From Bog-105 sp021325235 (GTDB lineage Bacteria > Acidobacteriota > Terriglobia > Bryobacterales > Bryobacteraceae): a stretch of 64,000 bases of DNA. This document shows positions 19,071 through 28,193 of the stretch, one piece after another (the first letter of the stretch is position 1; each line of letters opens with the position of its first letter). Position numbers and translations under genes: made by a program. The notes under the pieces are model-generated. The model had not been told where the DNA came from, ran no database searches, and saw nothing but the letters and a program-made list of their open reading frames with translations. Where the stretch lies: assembly GCA_035293825.1 (NCBI GenBank), contig DATGMC010000009.1, positions 11,240 through 75,239 on the forward strand, in the 5' to 3' direction.

Positions 19071-20792
19071 ATGGCCCAAGTTCAGGCGAGCCCGAAAACA
19101 TATGACGTCGTAATTGTCGGCTCCGGCGCCGGCGGCGGTGTAGCCGCGCACGTGCTGGCCAATGCCGGCGCGAACATCTGCATGCTCGAAGCCGGCGAAT
19201 GGTTCGATTGCACAAAGGATTCCAAGATGTTCGGCTGGCCCTACCAGGTGCCGCATCGCGGTTCCGGCACCAAGTACAAGCCCTGGGGCTATTTCGACGC
19301 CACCACCGTCGGCGGCTGGGAGATCGCCGGCGAACCCTACACCAACGCACCGGGCAGCGACTGGATCTGGTGGCGCGCCCGCATGTTGGGAGGCCGCACC
19401 AACCACTACGGCCGCATTTCGCTGCGCATGGGCCCTTATGATTTCAAGCCCTACAGCCGCGATGGCAAAGGCTTCGATTGGCCCATCACCTACGACGATC
19501 TCGCGCCCTACTACGACAAAGCCGAAGAGCTGATCGGCGTATTCGGCTCGCATGAGGGCCTCGAAAATACGCCCGACGGCAAATTTCTTCCGCCACCCGC
19601 GCCGCGCGGCTACGAACGCCTCATCAAGATGGGCTGCGACAAGCTCAATATCCCGTGCATCCCCTCGCGCCTGGCAATTCTGACGCGTCCGCACAACGGC
19701 CGCCCCGCCTGCCACTACTGCGCGCAGTGCGGTCGCTCCTGCGGCGTGAACGCCAACTTCAATTCGCCCGGGGTCCACATCATTCCCACCCTGCACAAAT
19801 ATCCGCACACCTTCGAAGTGCGCAACAACGCCATGGTGCGCGAAGTGCTCGTCGGCAAAGATGGCCTCGCCACCGGCGTCTCTTACATCGACAAGAAAAC
19901 GCGCCAGGAAATGCAGGTGCGCGCCAAAATCGTCGTGCTCGCTGCCAGTTGCTGTGAAACCGCGCGCATCATGCTGAACTCGAAGAGCTCGCAGTTCCCC
20001 AACGGCGTCGCGAATTCGACCGGGCTCGTCGGCCGCTACATCATGGATACGGTCGGCTCCGCAGTCAGCGGCTTCTTGCCCATCATGCAAGACTTGCCGC
20101 CGCAGAACGAAGACGGCGTCGGCGGCATGCACCTTTACATGCCCTGGTGGCTCTACAAAGAGCAGAAGGCGAACAAAATGCCCTTCGCGCGCGGTTATCA
20201 CATCGAGATCGGCGGCGGCCGCGGCATGCCCGGCGCGGGCGAACTCGGCGGCTACGCCACTCGCTTCCTCGATGGCGGCTACGGCGTCGAGCTCAAGCAG
20301 AATCTCCGCAAGCTCTACGGCTGCGATGTCTACTTCGATGGCCGCGGCGAAATGATCCCCAACGAAGACAGCTACTGCGAGATCGATCCAAACGTCGTCG
20401 ATGAATGGGGCATTCCGGTTCTCCGCTTCCACTTCAAATGGAGCCAGGACGAAATTCTGCAGGCCAGGCACATGCAGGAAACGTTCCAGGAAATCATTCA
20501 CGCCATGGGCGGCATCGTCACCTACAAGCACGACGCCAGCGATAACTGGGGCATCTCGCGCGGCGGCGAAATCATCCACGAAGTCGGCGCCACCAAGATG
20601 GGCGACAATCCGAAAACGTCGGTGCTCAACCAGTACTGTCAGGCCTGGGATGTGAAGAACTTGTTCATCACCGACGCCGCGCCCTTCGTCAGCAACGCCG
20701 ACAAGAACCCGACGCTGACCATCAGTGCGCTGGGCTGGCGTACATCGGAATACATAGCCGATCAGGTCAAGAAATTCAACGTCAAGGTCTGA
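19071..20792 (+). CDS. GMC-family FAD-dependent oxidoreductase
   Basis: This 573-aa flavoprotein has the N-terminal Rossmann motif VVIVGSGAGGGVAAHVLA and a CMLEAG strand end, as in glucose-methanol-choline oxidoreductases. The C-terminal GMC block is present (GATKMGDNPKTSVLN, then FVSNADKNPTLTISAL). A Cys-rich stretch (CHYCAQCGRSCG) could bind metal or a cluster. The ATG at 19071 places the flavin motif near residue 10 and is preferred to the longer reading from 18972. No signal peptide is seen. The next gene, 15 bases on, is the Tat-exported small partner, which suggests a two-subunit membrane or periplasmic sugar or alcohol dehydrogenase, with the large subunit possibly exported with its partner. 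The substrate is not deducible. Confidence 0.88.
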   Translation: MAQVQASPKTYDVVIVGSGAGGGVAAHVLANAGANICMLEAGEWFDCTKDSKMFGWPYQVPHRGSGTKYKPWGYFDATTVGGWEIAGEPYTNAPGSDWIWWRARMLGGRTNHYGRISLRMGPYDFKPYSRDGKGFDWPITYDDLAPYYDKAEELIGVFGSHEGLENTPDGKFLPPPAPRGYERLIKMGCDKLNIPCIPSRLAILTRPHNGRPACHYCAQCGRSCGVNANFNSPGVHIIPTLHKYPHTFEVRNNAMVREVLVGKDGLATGVSYIDKKTRQEMQVRAKIVVLAASCCETARIMLNSKSSQFPNGVANSTGLVGRYIMDTVGSAVSGFLPIMQDLPPQNEDGVGGMHLYMPWWLYKEQKANKMPFARGYHIEIGGGRGMPGAGELGGYATRFLDGGYGVELKQNLRKLYGCDVYFDGRGEMIPNEDSYCEIDPNVVDEWGIPVLRFHFKWSQDEILQARHMQETFQEIIHAMGGIVTYKHDASDNWGISRGGEIIHEVGATKMGDNPKTSVLNQYCQAWDVKNLFITDAAPFVSNADKNPTLTISALGWRTSEYIADQVKKFNVKV

Positions 20793-20807
20793 AGAGGTAA
20801 AACGAAA

Positions 20808-21491
20808 ATGCCAGAGACAAACGTTAGCCGCCGCGGCTTATTGCAAATCCTGGGAACCGTGCCTGCCGCTGCCGGCGCGCTCCGTGCCGCAGAGCCGCAC
20901 ATGCATCCAATGCAGCCTCAGCAGACGGCGGCATCGGTTCCGCTCACCGGCCCCGGTTACAAGCGCCAGACCTTCGACGACCATCAGTGGCAGACTGTGC
21001 GCGTGCTCTGCGATCTCATCATCCCGAAAGACGATCGCAGCGGCAGCGCGACCGACGCCGGCGTCCCCGAATTCCTCGACGACTGGATCGCCTATCGCGC
21101 CGAGCAGGACGGCAACGACAATCTCAAAGCTCAGATCTTCGGCGGCCTCATGTGGCTCGACCGCGAATCCAACGACAAGTTCCAGAAAAATTTCGCCGAC
21201 GCCTCGCCCGATCAGCAGAAACAGCTCCTCGATCGCATTGCATACCCGAAACGCGCTGCTAAAGAAGATCACGCCTGGGTTCGTTTTTTCAGCGAATTCC
21301 GCTCGCTGACCGTCGGTGGTTTCTTCTCGAGCAAAGTGGGCGTCGCCGACCTCCCGTACTTAGGCAACGTCGCCGTCGCCGACTGGAAAGGCTGCGATCC
21401 CAAGGTCTGGGCCGAGATCGAAAACCGCCTCAAGAACGGCTACAAGGGCATCCTGGAAGCAAAACCCTGGAACAGCTCCTCGCAAAGCTGA
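20808..21491 (+). CDS. Gluconate 2-dehydrogenase subunit 3 family protein, Tat-exported
   Basis: This 227-aa protein opens with a twin-arginine signal (SRRGLLQILG, then a hydrophobic Ala-rich core). The mature part matches the gluconate 2-dehydrogenase subunit 3 family pattern (LCDLIIPKDDRSGSATDAGVPEFLDDW). In the known enzyme the small subunit pairs with the FAD large subunit and helps carry it across the membrane. The GMC gene ends 15 bases upstream, so the two are an operon. Cytochrome subunit II is not adjacent, so the electron acceptor must be elsewhere or different. Confidence 0.85.
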   Translation: MPETNVSRRGLLQILGTVPAAAGALRAAEPHMHPMQPQQTAASVPLTGPGYKRQTFDDHQWQTVRVLCDLIIPKDDRSGSATDAGVPEFLDDWIAYRAEQDGNDNLKAQIFGGLMWLDRESNDKFQKNFADASPDQQKQLLDRIAYPKRAAKEDHAWVRFFSEFRSLTVGGFFSSKVGVADLPYLGNVAVADWKGCDPKVWAEIENRLKNGYKGILEAKPWNSSSQS

Positions 21492-21500
21492 GCGCAGTGT

Positions 21501-21524
21501 GGGGCGGACGTTCACGTCCCCGGC
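21501..21524. repeat. Interspersed hairpin element A, copy 1
   Basis: The short palindromic element has the arms GGACGT/ACGTCC with a TC turn, flanked by G/C-rich edges. A 23-base core here (21502-21524) matches 21 of 23 bases at 59499-59521. It lies between the subunit-3 gene and the next start codon. Confidence 0.6.
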
Positions 21525-21526
21525 GG

Positions 21527-23254
21527 ATGCTCCCGATCCGGTTTTCGGCTTTGCTCGTCGTCGCGGCCATGTCTCTCATCGCCGCGCCGCCCCAACTTCA
21601 GCTCTGGTATTGGCATCACTCCGACCTCAATAGCGACAAAGCCGTCGCGCAAAGCAAAGCTCTGATCGACCGTGCCGCCAAAGCCGGCTACAACGGGCTC
21701 GCGTTCTGGGACGGCGGTTGGATCTTTCTGGGCGCACCCTTCTGGCCAGCCGAAAACGCTGCCCGCCTGCGCGAAGTCTCCGAGTATGCGGTGAGTAAGG
21801 GCATGCGCGTCATGGGCTCGGGCGCGCCGTTTGGCTGGTCCAATCCCGCGCTCACTGCCTCCAACGGCAATTTCTCCGAAGGCCAGCGCATTACCGGCGC
21901 GCGTTTTCGCGTCGCGCCCAACGGACGCGAACTCGAGTTCGTCAACGGACTCGCGCCGCTTGAAAATCCCGGCTTTGAAAACGGCCGCGAAGCATGGTTC
22001 GGCACCGGCGACCCCGCCATTGGCCTCAGCTCCGCCTCACATTCCGGCAAACAGGCAGCCGTAATTGTCGATGCCACCGGTAACGCCCGCTTCCGCCAAC
22101 GCATTTCGCTGACTCCCTGGCGTCAGTACCACATCCGCCTCTGGATGAAGTCGAAAGAGTTCCGTGGCGGCCCGGCCGTCGTCGAAATCCAGGACTTCTG
22201 GCATCGCAAACGCTTCCGCTTCTACACCGCACTCGCCGCCGCCGGGACGCATGACTGGAAGCGCCTCGATTTCACCTTCGATAGCCAGGACACGGGCTGG
22301 GCTTACCTCTATTTCGGCGTCTGGGGTCCCACGAAAGGCGTTCTCTGGTTCGATGACGTGCAGCTCGAAGAGACGGCTCCGGTCTACGTCGTCCGCCGCA
22401 GCGGAGCGCCGCTCACTCTCTACGATCCCGACCACTCCCGCACCGTCTACCAGGAAGGCCGCGACTTCAACTACGTCTGCGATCCCGTTCTCTCCAACCC
22501 CAAAACCGTCTTCCGCGACGACTATCACACGCCCGTCCACATCACGCTTCCCGGCGGCACGCACCTGCGTTCCGGACAGACGGTCGCGCTTGATTACTAC
22601 GCCGCTTTCCCGATTCCCGGCGACGGGCAGATGGCGATGTGTCTCACCGAGCCGGGCGTTTTTCGCTGGATTGAAAGCAATGCGCGCGCTACGAAAGACG
22701 TACTTCCGCCTCAGGGCGATATGCTGCTGGTTTACGATGAGCTACGCCATGCCAATTCCTGCGCGGGCTGCCGCGCCCGCCAGCTGACTGCCGGCGAACT
22801 GCTCGCCTGGAATGTGAATAAGGTAGCCGCAATCTACCAGCGCCTTCTGCCCGAAACACCGCTCTGGGTCTGGAGCGATATGTTCGACCCGCTCCATAAC
22901 GCCCACGACAACTACTACTACGTCGAAGGCGATTTAGCCGGATCGTGGAAGGGTCTGCCCGCGCGTGTGGGCGTGCTCAACTGGAACCATCCGCATTTGC
23001 GCCAGTCGCTCGAATGGTTCGCTGGTATGCACAGCGAGCAGCCCGTCGCCCATCGCCAGATCATCGCCGGCTATTACGACAGTGGCCGCGGCGCGACGGC
23101 TCGCGAAGATTTCGAGACCGCCCGTGGAATTCCTGGCATCGCCGGCATCATGTATGTCAGCTGGAAGGACGATTACTCCCAGCTCGAAAGCTTCGCCGAA
23201 GCCGCCCGCGCCGGCTGGCGCGAATATCAGTCCAGTGTCCGCGCCGGCCGTTAA
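21527..23254 (+). CDS. Secreted hexosaminidase-like TIM-barrel protein with inserted carbohydrate-binding-like domain
   Basis: From the ATG at 21527 this is 575 aa with a Sec signal peptide (LLVVAAMSLIAAP). The front part LQLWYWHHSDLNSDK begins a barrel; a jelly-roll-like module (about 150-285, with NPGFENGREAWFG and ILWFDDVQLEE-like edges) follows; then the barrel resumes with LLVYDELRHANSCAGCRAR, LWVWSDMFDPLHNAHDNYYY and VIAGYYDSG-like strands. The Asp-Glu in YDELRH sits where GH20 enzymes hold their catalytic pair. I infer a glycoside hydrolase related to GH20. The assignment is by pattern only. The longer GTG start at 21497 would put hairpin element A inside the gene and lacks a signal start. 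Confidence 0.6.
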   Translation: MLPIRFSALLVVAAMSLIAAPPQLQLWYWHHSDLNSDKAVAQSKALIDRAAKAGYNGLAFWDGGWIFLGAPFWPAENAARLREVSEYAVSKGMRVMGSGAPFGWSNPALTASNGNFSEGQRITGARFRVAPNGRELEFVNGLAPLENPGFENGREAWFGTGDPAIGLSSASHSGKQAAVIVDATGNARFRQRISLTPWRQYHIRLWMKSKEFRGGPAVVEIQDFWHRKRFRFYTALAAAGTHDWKRLDFTFDSQDTGWAYLYFGVWGPTKGVLWFDDVQLEETAPVYVVRRSGAPLTLYDPDHSRTVYQEGRDFNYVCDPVLSNPKTVFRDDYHTPVHITLPGGTHLRSGQTVALDYYAAFPIPGDGQMAMCLTEPGVFRWIESNARATKDVLPPQGDMLLVYDELRHANSCAGCRARQLTAGELLAWNVNKVAAIYQRLLPETPLWVWSDMFDPLHNAHDNYYYVEGDLAGSWKGLPARVGVLNWNHPHLRQSLEWFAGMHSEQPVAHRQIIAGYYDSGRGATAREDFETARGIPGIAGIMYVSWKDDYSQLESFAEAARAGWREYQSSVRAGR

Positions 23255-23406
23255 AGCTTAGTCGTTCCAGCGCACTCCGCGTGGCCGCAGCCGCACTGGA
23301 TATCCGGCGTCTTCCCGGCTCCCTCGCAGAATGAGCTGCAATAGTCACTGCCCTCTTTTGCCCGGCAGTTGCAGGACGGATGCGCGCATTTCTTATCTTC
23401 AGCCAT
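23251..23406 (-). CDS. Metallothionein-like Cys-rich peptide
   Basis: This 51-aa protein has nine cysteines and two histidines in the pattern CxxxxCxC...YCSxxC...CxCGHxxC, close to bacterial metallothioneins of the SmtA/BmtA class, which bind Zn or Cd in the cytoplasm. The ATG at 23404-23406 has a strong AGGTGGA ribosome site 4-10 bases upstream. A longer frame to 23472 lacks one and is rejected. Its stop overlaps the stop of the hexosaminidase-like gene by four bases (convergent). No metal-responsive regulator is adjacent. Confidence 0.75.
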   Translation of the reverse strand: MAEDKKCAHPSCNCRAKEGSDYCSSFCEGAGKTPDIQCGCGHAECAGTTKL

Positions 23407-23489
23407 ATTCCACCTCGGCCAGTTGGACTCCCCGCGCCGGGAAACTGACACATGGAAACAGAAGCCGGCCAAACGCGTCCGACTAGCAA

Positions 23490-23657
23490 ATGTTGCGCGA
23501 TTCGCTCTTTCTTTTGATCTTTTTCATCCTGCTCGTCATCTGGCTGATTTCCTGGCTCGCCTTCCACGTCGCGGGCGGTCTGATCCATCTCCTGCTCGTC
23601 ATCGCGGTCATTGCGCTGGTCATCCACCTGCTTCGAGGCCGCGGCCGTCCGGCCTGA
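23490..23657 (+). CDS. 55-aa lmo0937-type membrane peptide
   Basis: This 55-aa peptide has two hydrophobic helices (LFLLIFFILLVIWLISWLAF and LIHLLLVIAVIALVIHLL) and a basic tail LRGRGRPA. The helix-G-G-hydrophobic-basic layout is that of the small lmo0937-family membrane proteins common in soil bacteria and Acidobacteria, whose function is unknown but often stress-linked. The gene is too short for most gene callers. Its stop lies just before the stop of the convergent TonB receptor 2 gene. It is divergent from the metallothionein gene. Confidence 0.7.
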   Translation: MLRDSLFLLIFFILLVIWLISWLAFHVAGGLIHLLLVIAVIALVIHLLRGRGRPA

Positions 23658-23659
23658 CT

Positions 23660-26600
23660 TCAGAACAACAGCTTCAGCCCGAACTGCACCTGCCGTGACG
23701 TGGTCGACGTCGCCGTAATCACACCCGCCGTCGGCGAAGGCGCGCTGTTCGCCGCCGTAAACACCACCGGATTCGGCGTGCTGAAATTGACATGATTGAG
23801 CGCGTTGAAAAACTCCGCCCGGAACTGCAGCCGCACGCGTTCGGTAATCGATGTGTTCTTCAGCAACGACGCATCGAGCGAAACGATGCCTGGCCCGATC
23901 AGCGTGTCACGCCCAACGTTCCCATAGGTGCCGCTGGCCGGCGAAACAAACGCGTTCGGATCGAAATACAGATTCGGCGAACCCAGCATCAGGTTGCCCG
24001 TAAATGCCGGATTCCACGAGGGCCGGATCGGATTCCGGCTGTCCCCGTTGTTCGTCGGATTGTAGCCGAGCTGCGGCGTAAACGGCAGCCCCGATTGCAC
24101 ACTCTCGATCGCGCTGATCGACCAGCCGCTCGCCAGCTTATCGCGCCAGCCCTCCACGCCGCCCAGGAACTTCTTCCCGCGCCCGAGCGGCAGTTCGTAG
24201 GTTCCATTGATCGTCGCCAGATGCCGCACATCCGTGGTCGACAATCCGTAATCCCACTTCGGATTCAAAGGAAACATCACAAATCCCGGCGCATTCGACG
24301 CCACGCTGCTGTTCCAGGCAGTCCCATCGTCCAGGCTCTTCGAAAACGTGTAAGCGCCCCGCAGTTGCAAACCGTTGGTGAAACGCCGCGTCAGATCGAT
24401 CTCAAGCGCGTTGAAGGAACTGACTCCCTCGGAAAACCAGCTCGTCGTATTCGCCAGTTTCGGATTCGCCAGCACCGCGTTCTGCGGGTAATACACCGAA
24501 CCGTTGGCAGTAAAGCTCGGGAACGGTTCATTCGCATCGAGCGACAGTATCTCGTGGTACCCATGCGATCCGGCGTACCCGACGCTCAGCGCTGTGTTCG
24601 GTGCAATCTCCTGCTGCACCTTAAAAGTCCAGCTCAGAATCGTCGGCGTGTACGCATCCGGTTGAATGCCGCTCGGCGAAATCTTTCCGCTCGCCGGCAA
24701 CGCCTGGCCCGGCACAATCTGCAGCGCGCTTAACGGCACGTTCTTGAGTGTCTGGGTGGCGTTGAACGGAGCCGTCTGATCCAGCCGGTAATCCAGATTG
24801 TCGAGCAGGAACCGGTAAATTCCGAACCCGCCGTTGATTACTGTCTTGCTCTTTCCGAACGGATCCCAGGCGAAGCCGAAACGCGGTTCCGGCAAAAATT
24901 TCGCCCGGTTCACCGTAAACGCGGAACTCGCAATGCGCGGATCAGTCGCAATCACGCCGTTCGGAAACGTGTAGTTCGCACCCCGCCCGTGCGCTTCATT
25001 CCAGCCATTGGTCGATTCGAAGCGGAAACCAACGCGCAGCTCGAGCCCGCGTACCGGCCGGATCGCATCCTGCACAAAAACCGCGCCCTCAAGCGACCGC
25101 CAGCCCAGCGGTGTGGGCGAAGGAATCACCGTAAACGTAGAAACCGTGCCCTTCAGGAAAGCCGCCAAACTACTGAAAGATGCCTGTCCATACTGATACT
25201 GCGCCAGATTATCGTTTGCCTGAATCCGCTGCAGCCACACGCCCGCCTCAATTTGATGAATGCCTTTGTTGATCGCGATGTGATCGTCGTAAGTGAAGAG
25301 ATTCCGCACCGCCGAAAGATTGCTGCCCGCATTCGTCCCGCCGAGCGAGATCTGCGATGCGCCATTCAATGCCGTTCCGCCGCCGATCACGACCGCTCCG
25401 ATCGGATCGCCCGCAACCCATCCCGGCACATCCACCGGCGTTGTTCCAGTAAAGAAGTAGCCCGCGCGCGAAAAGCCGAAACGCGCCGTATTCAGCACGC
25501 TCGGCGAAAACACGTGCTGCTCCTGCACGCTCGCCACCTGCTCCCGCAACGTCTCAAACACTCCGCTCAGCGGATTCTGCGAGGGCGTGTTCGCGCCGCT
25601 GTCATCGATCGTGTACACGCCAAAAAATGTATCCCGGTCGCTGATGTTGTAATCCAGCCGGGTCGTACCGAAGTCTTCCCGAATCGTCTGCAGCGGATTG
25701 CTGTAAGCCAGTCCAATGCCGCCGCCCAGGCTCGGCCCGTTCTGCACCGGCCACAACGCCAGCAGCTCTTTCGCCGCCGGACTGATCTTCGCGCTGTTGC
25801 GTGTCGCATTATCCGGCACAAACGTCACATCGCTCAGCCCGAGATGCTGCCGGAACCCTTCGTAATTCCCAAACAGAAACAGCTTATTGCGCTTGATCGG
25901 CCCTCCCAGCGCGCCGCCAAATTCGTTCCTCTGAAACTGCGGAATCTTCTGATCGAAAAAGTTCCGCGCATCCAGATCGCTGTTCCGCAAAAATTCGTAC
26001 AAAGACCCATGCAGCTGATTGCTGCCTGACGCGGTAACGATGCTGACCTGCGCGCCCGGCCGCTTCCCGTACTCCGCGCCATACGTATCGGTGACCACGT
26101 TGAACTCGCGAACCGCATCCACACCCAGCAACTGCCCGCTGGTGCCGCCCGGCGTGTTGTTGATCTCGGAAGCGCCCGTGTACTCGATGCCGTTCAGCAG
26201 AAACAGGTTCTCCTGCGGCCGGTGTCCCGAAACCGCGAACATATTCCCCACCGCTGAATTCGAAGTCCCGATCCCGCCCGAGCGCTGCGAGGTGTAATTC
26301 ACCGTCGCCGGATTGAGCGTCATCAGATTATCGAAGCTGCGCCCATTGAGCGGCAACTCCTTAACCTGCTTCTCGTTCACCAGCCCCGACGTCTGCTGGG
26401 TCGTCACGCTGACCGCCTCCGGCTGATCCTCCACCGTGACGACTTCGTGCACCTCACCCACCGGCAGCACCAGTTCCACCTGCGCCGCCTGCCCGACCAC
26501 CAGATTTACGCCCGCTTTGATCTGCGTCTGAAAGCCGGTCTTACTCGCCTCCACGTTGTACGACCCGACCGCCACCGACGGCACGACAAAACGTCCTGCC

Positions 26601-26788
26601 GAATCCGTTTCCAGCGTCCGCTCACTACCGTTTTCGTTGTTGATCAGCCTGACTTTCACACCCGGCAGAGGCGCACCGGCCTGATCCCGCACCGAGCCCG
26701 AAATGGAGCCGCCCACCACCTGCGCTTGCAGAAACGAAGCCAAAACTGTAAGGCACACAACAACCAGGGGGCGGCGAAACTTCCACAT
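23660..26788 (-). CDS. TonB-dependent receptor 2 (Oar-like)
   Basis: This 1042-aa outer-membrane receptor has a signal peptide ending FLQAQ, then a classic carboxypeptidase-regulatory domain (GGSISGSVRDQAGAPLPGVK, about residues 27-105). The plug region has LPLNGRSFDNLMTLNP and NLFLLNGIEYTGASEINN, and the barrel ends QVQFGLKLLF. It follows the SulP transporter gene by only 22 bases on the same strand, so the two are probably one transcript. That hints at uptake linked to an anion or sulfated substrate, but this is inference. No TonB box was recognised. Confidence 0.92.
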   Translation of the reverse strand: MWKFRRPLVVVCLTVLASFLQAQVVGGSISGSVRDQAGAPLPGVKVRLINNENGSERTLETDSAGRFVVPSVAVGSYNVEASKTGFQTQIKAGVNLVVGQAAQVELVLPVGEVHEVVTVEDQPEAVSVTTQQTSGLVNEKQVKELPLNGRSFDNLMTLNPATVNYTSQRSGGIGTSNSAVGNMFAVSGHRPQENLFLLNGIEYTGASEINNTPGGTSGQLLGVDAVREFNVVTDTYGAEYGKRPGAQVSIVTASGSNQLHGSLYEFLRNSDLDARNFFDQKIPQFQRNEFGGALGGPIKRNKLFLFGNYEGFRQHLGLSDVTFVPDNATRNSAKISPAAKELLALWPVQNGPSLGGGIGLAYSNPLQTIREDFGTTRLDYNISDRDTFFGVYTIDDSGANTPSQNPLSGVFETLREQVASVQEQHVFSPSVLNTARFGFSRAGYFFTGTTPVDVPGWVAGDPIGAVVIGGGTALNGASQISLGGTNAGSNLSAVRNLFTYDDHIAINKGIHQIEAGVWLQRIQANDNLAQYQYGQASFSSLAAFLKGTVSTFTVIPSPTPLGWRSLEGAVFVQDAIRPVRGLELRVGFRFESTNGWNEAHGRGANYTFPNGVIATDPRIASSAFTVNRAKFLPEPRFGFAWDPFGKSKTVINGGFGIYRFLLDNLDYRLDQTAPFNATQTLKNVPLSALQIVPGQALPASGKISPSGIQPDAYTPTILSWTFKVQQEIAPNTALSVGYAGSHGYHEILSLDANEPFPSFTANGSVYYPQNAVLANPKLANTTSWFSEGVSSFNALEIDLTRRFTNGLQLRGAYTFSKSLDDGTAWNSSVASNAPGFVMFPLNPKWDYGLSTTDVRHLATINGTYELPLGRGKKFLGGVEGWRDKLASGWSISAIESVQSGLPFTPQLGYNPTNNGDSRNPIRPSWNPAFTGNLMLGSPNLYFDPNAFVSPASGTYGNVGRDTLIGPGIVSLDASLLKNTSITERVRLQFRAEFFNALNHVNFSTPNPVVFTAANSAPSPTAGVITATSTTSRQVQFGLKLLF

Positions 26789-26810
26789 CGTGGACCGCAG
26801 GATAGCAGAG

Positions 26811-28112
26811 CTATTTAGATATTGTCAATCGGGATGGTAGATATGGCGTCCCCGCCGTATGGCTCGCTCCCTGCACCCGCGCTGCCCCGTATCGCAAAAC
26901 ATAGAAGACACACCCGAGCGCGACGGCCATCACCGCGTTCACCACGAGCGTCGCCAGGGCCGTTGTGAGAAACGCCAGCGCATCCACCCGGCTCATCTTC
27001 GGCAACCGCCGCCAGGTGCCCCACTCGAGCAGACAGATGCCGATGTACGCCGTCACCCCGGCCAGCGCCGGCAGCGGAATATGGGCAATCCAGGGGCCCC
27101 CGATTGCCAGAAAGCCGATGATAAATACGGCGTGGAACAGATTCGAAAGCCGCGTAGTCGCTCCGCAGCGCACGCTGGCCAGACTCCGCGCCGGAATGCC
27201 GACGCTCATCGGAGCCGCAAAGATCGCCGCCACGATATTGGCCAGTCCGTACGCGCCTAGTTCGGAGTCCGCATCGCTTCGTTTCAAATGCCTGTGCCGG
27301 CCGCGAAAATGCTCCACCACGCGCGATGTGATCAGCAGGTTTACGCCCGAGACAAACGCCAGTCCCAGGGCCGATGGCAGCACCTCGAATACATCCTGCG
27401 GTGCCCAGGCAAAACCGGCAAATGGAGGCACACTGAGCGGCAGCCGTCCGATCTCGCGCGTATGCCACCCGAAAATCGCCGCTGTTCCCATCGCCAGCAG
27501 TACACCAAGCAGCGGCGCCGGTGCCTTTGGCAAGAACCGCGTGCAGGCGAGCGCCGCCACGATCACCAAGGCGCTCAGCATCAGCGCGCTCAGCTGCGCA
27601 TCTCGCACATGCGCCAGCACCTGCCAGCTCTGATACAGCATGTTGTTCGAGGTGCGATCGACCGGCGCGCGCAGGCCCATCATCATGCCGAGTTGCGAAA
27701 GGATCATCATCGCGCCCACCCCGCACGAAAATCCCGTCACCACCGGCTGCGGAATCTTCTGGATAAACCGGCCCATCCGCAGGAAACAAAACACCAGCAG
27801 GAACACCGAAGCCGCCAGACACACCTTTGCGGCGCCTCCCGACCCCTGCGAGCGTACTGCCTGCGCGATGAAGGGCACGGTTGCGCTCGCGGTTCCTCCG
27901 ATCAGCACCGGGTTGCGCCCGAGCAGCGCCGTCACGGGAGCCGTCGCCACCGAAGTCACCAGACCGAGCACCGGCGGCAATCCCATCAGCGCTGCCATCG
28001 ACAGTCCATAAGGCATCGCGATCAGCGCCGCTACCGCGCCTCCGCTTACATCGCCGGCCAGCGTTCGCCACGTGTATCGATCCCGGGTTTGCCGGATCTG
28101 AAAAGCCAGCAC
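26811..28112 (-). CDS. SulP-family anion transporter lacking STAS domain
   Basis: This 433-aa inner-membrane protein has about 12 helices. The SulP/SLC26 opening is seen as RTLAGDVSGGAVAALIAMPYGLSMA with the conserved PxGLAYA-like segment, followed by GLVTSVATAPVTALLG and IPQPVVTGFSCGVG. Typical SulP proteins are about 550 aa with a C-terminal cytoplasmic STAS domain. This one ends right after the membrane domain. Possible substrates are sulfate, bicarbonate or other anions. A sulfate-assimilation operon lies 6 kb away, which favours sulfate without proving it. Confidence 0.85.
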   Translation of the reverse strand: MLAFQIRQTRDRYTWRTLAGDVSGGAVAALIAMPYGLSMAALMGLPPVLGLVTSVATAPVTALLGRNPVLIGGTASATVPFIAQAVRSQGSGGAAKVCLAASVFLLVFCFLRMGRFIQKIPQPVVTGFSCGVGAMMILSQLGMMMGLRAPVDRTSNNMLYQSWQVLAHVRDAQLSALMLSALVIVAALACTRFLPKAPAPLLGVLLAMGTAAIFGWHTREIGRLPLSVPPFAGFAWAPQDVFEVLPSALGLAFVSGVNLLITSRVVEHFRGRHRHLKRSDADSELGAYGLANIVAAIFAAPMSVGIPARSLASVRCGATTRLSNLFHAVFIIGFLAIGGPWIAHIPLPALAGVTAYIGICLLEWGTWRRLPKMSRVDALAFLTTALATLVVNAVMAVALGCVFYVLRYGAARVQGASHTAGTPYLPSRLTISK

Positions 28113-28193
28113 GCTTCTCCTTCCTGTGCAGAAAAAGCGACGAAGCTGATCGTTTGCGCCGGACGTGGGCGCCTCAAAGTAACTCGAAGATGT

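Noticed and set aside
18966..20579. Long 537-codon frame antisense to the GMC gene
   Set aside because: It is a shadow of GC-rich codon bias; the product lacks any family pattern, while the plus-strand GMC protein is unmistakable.
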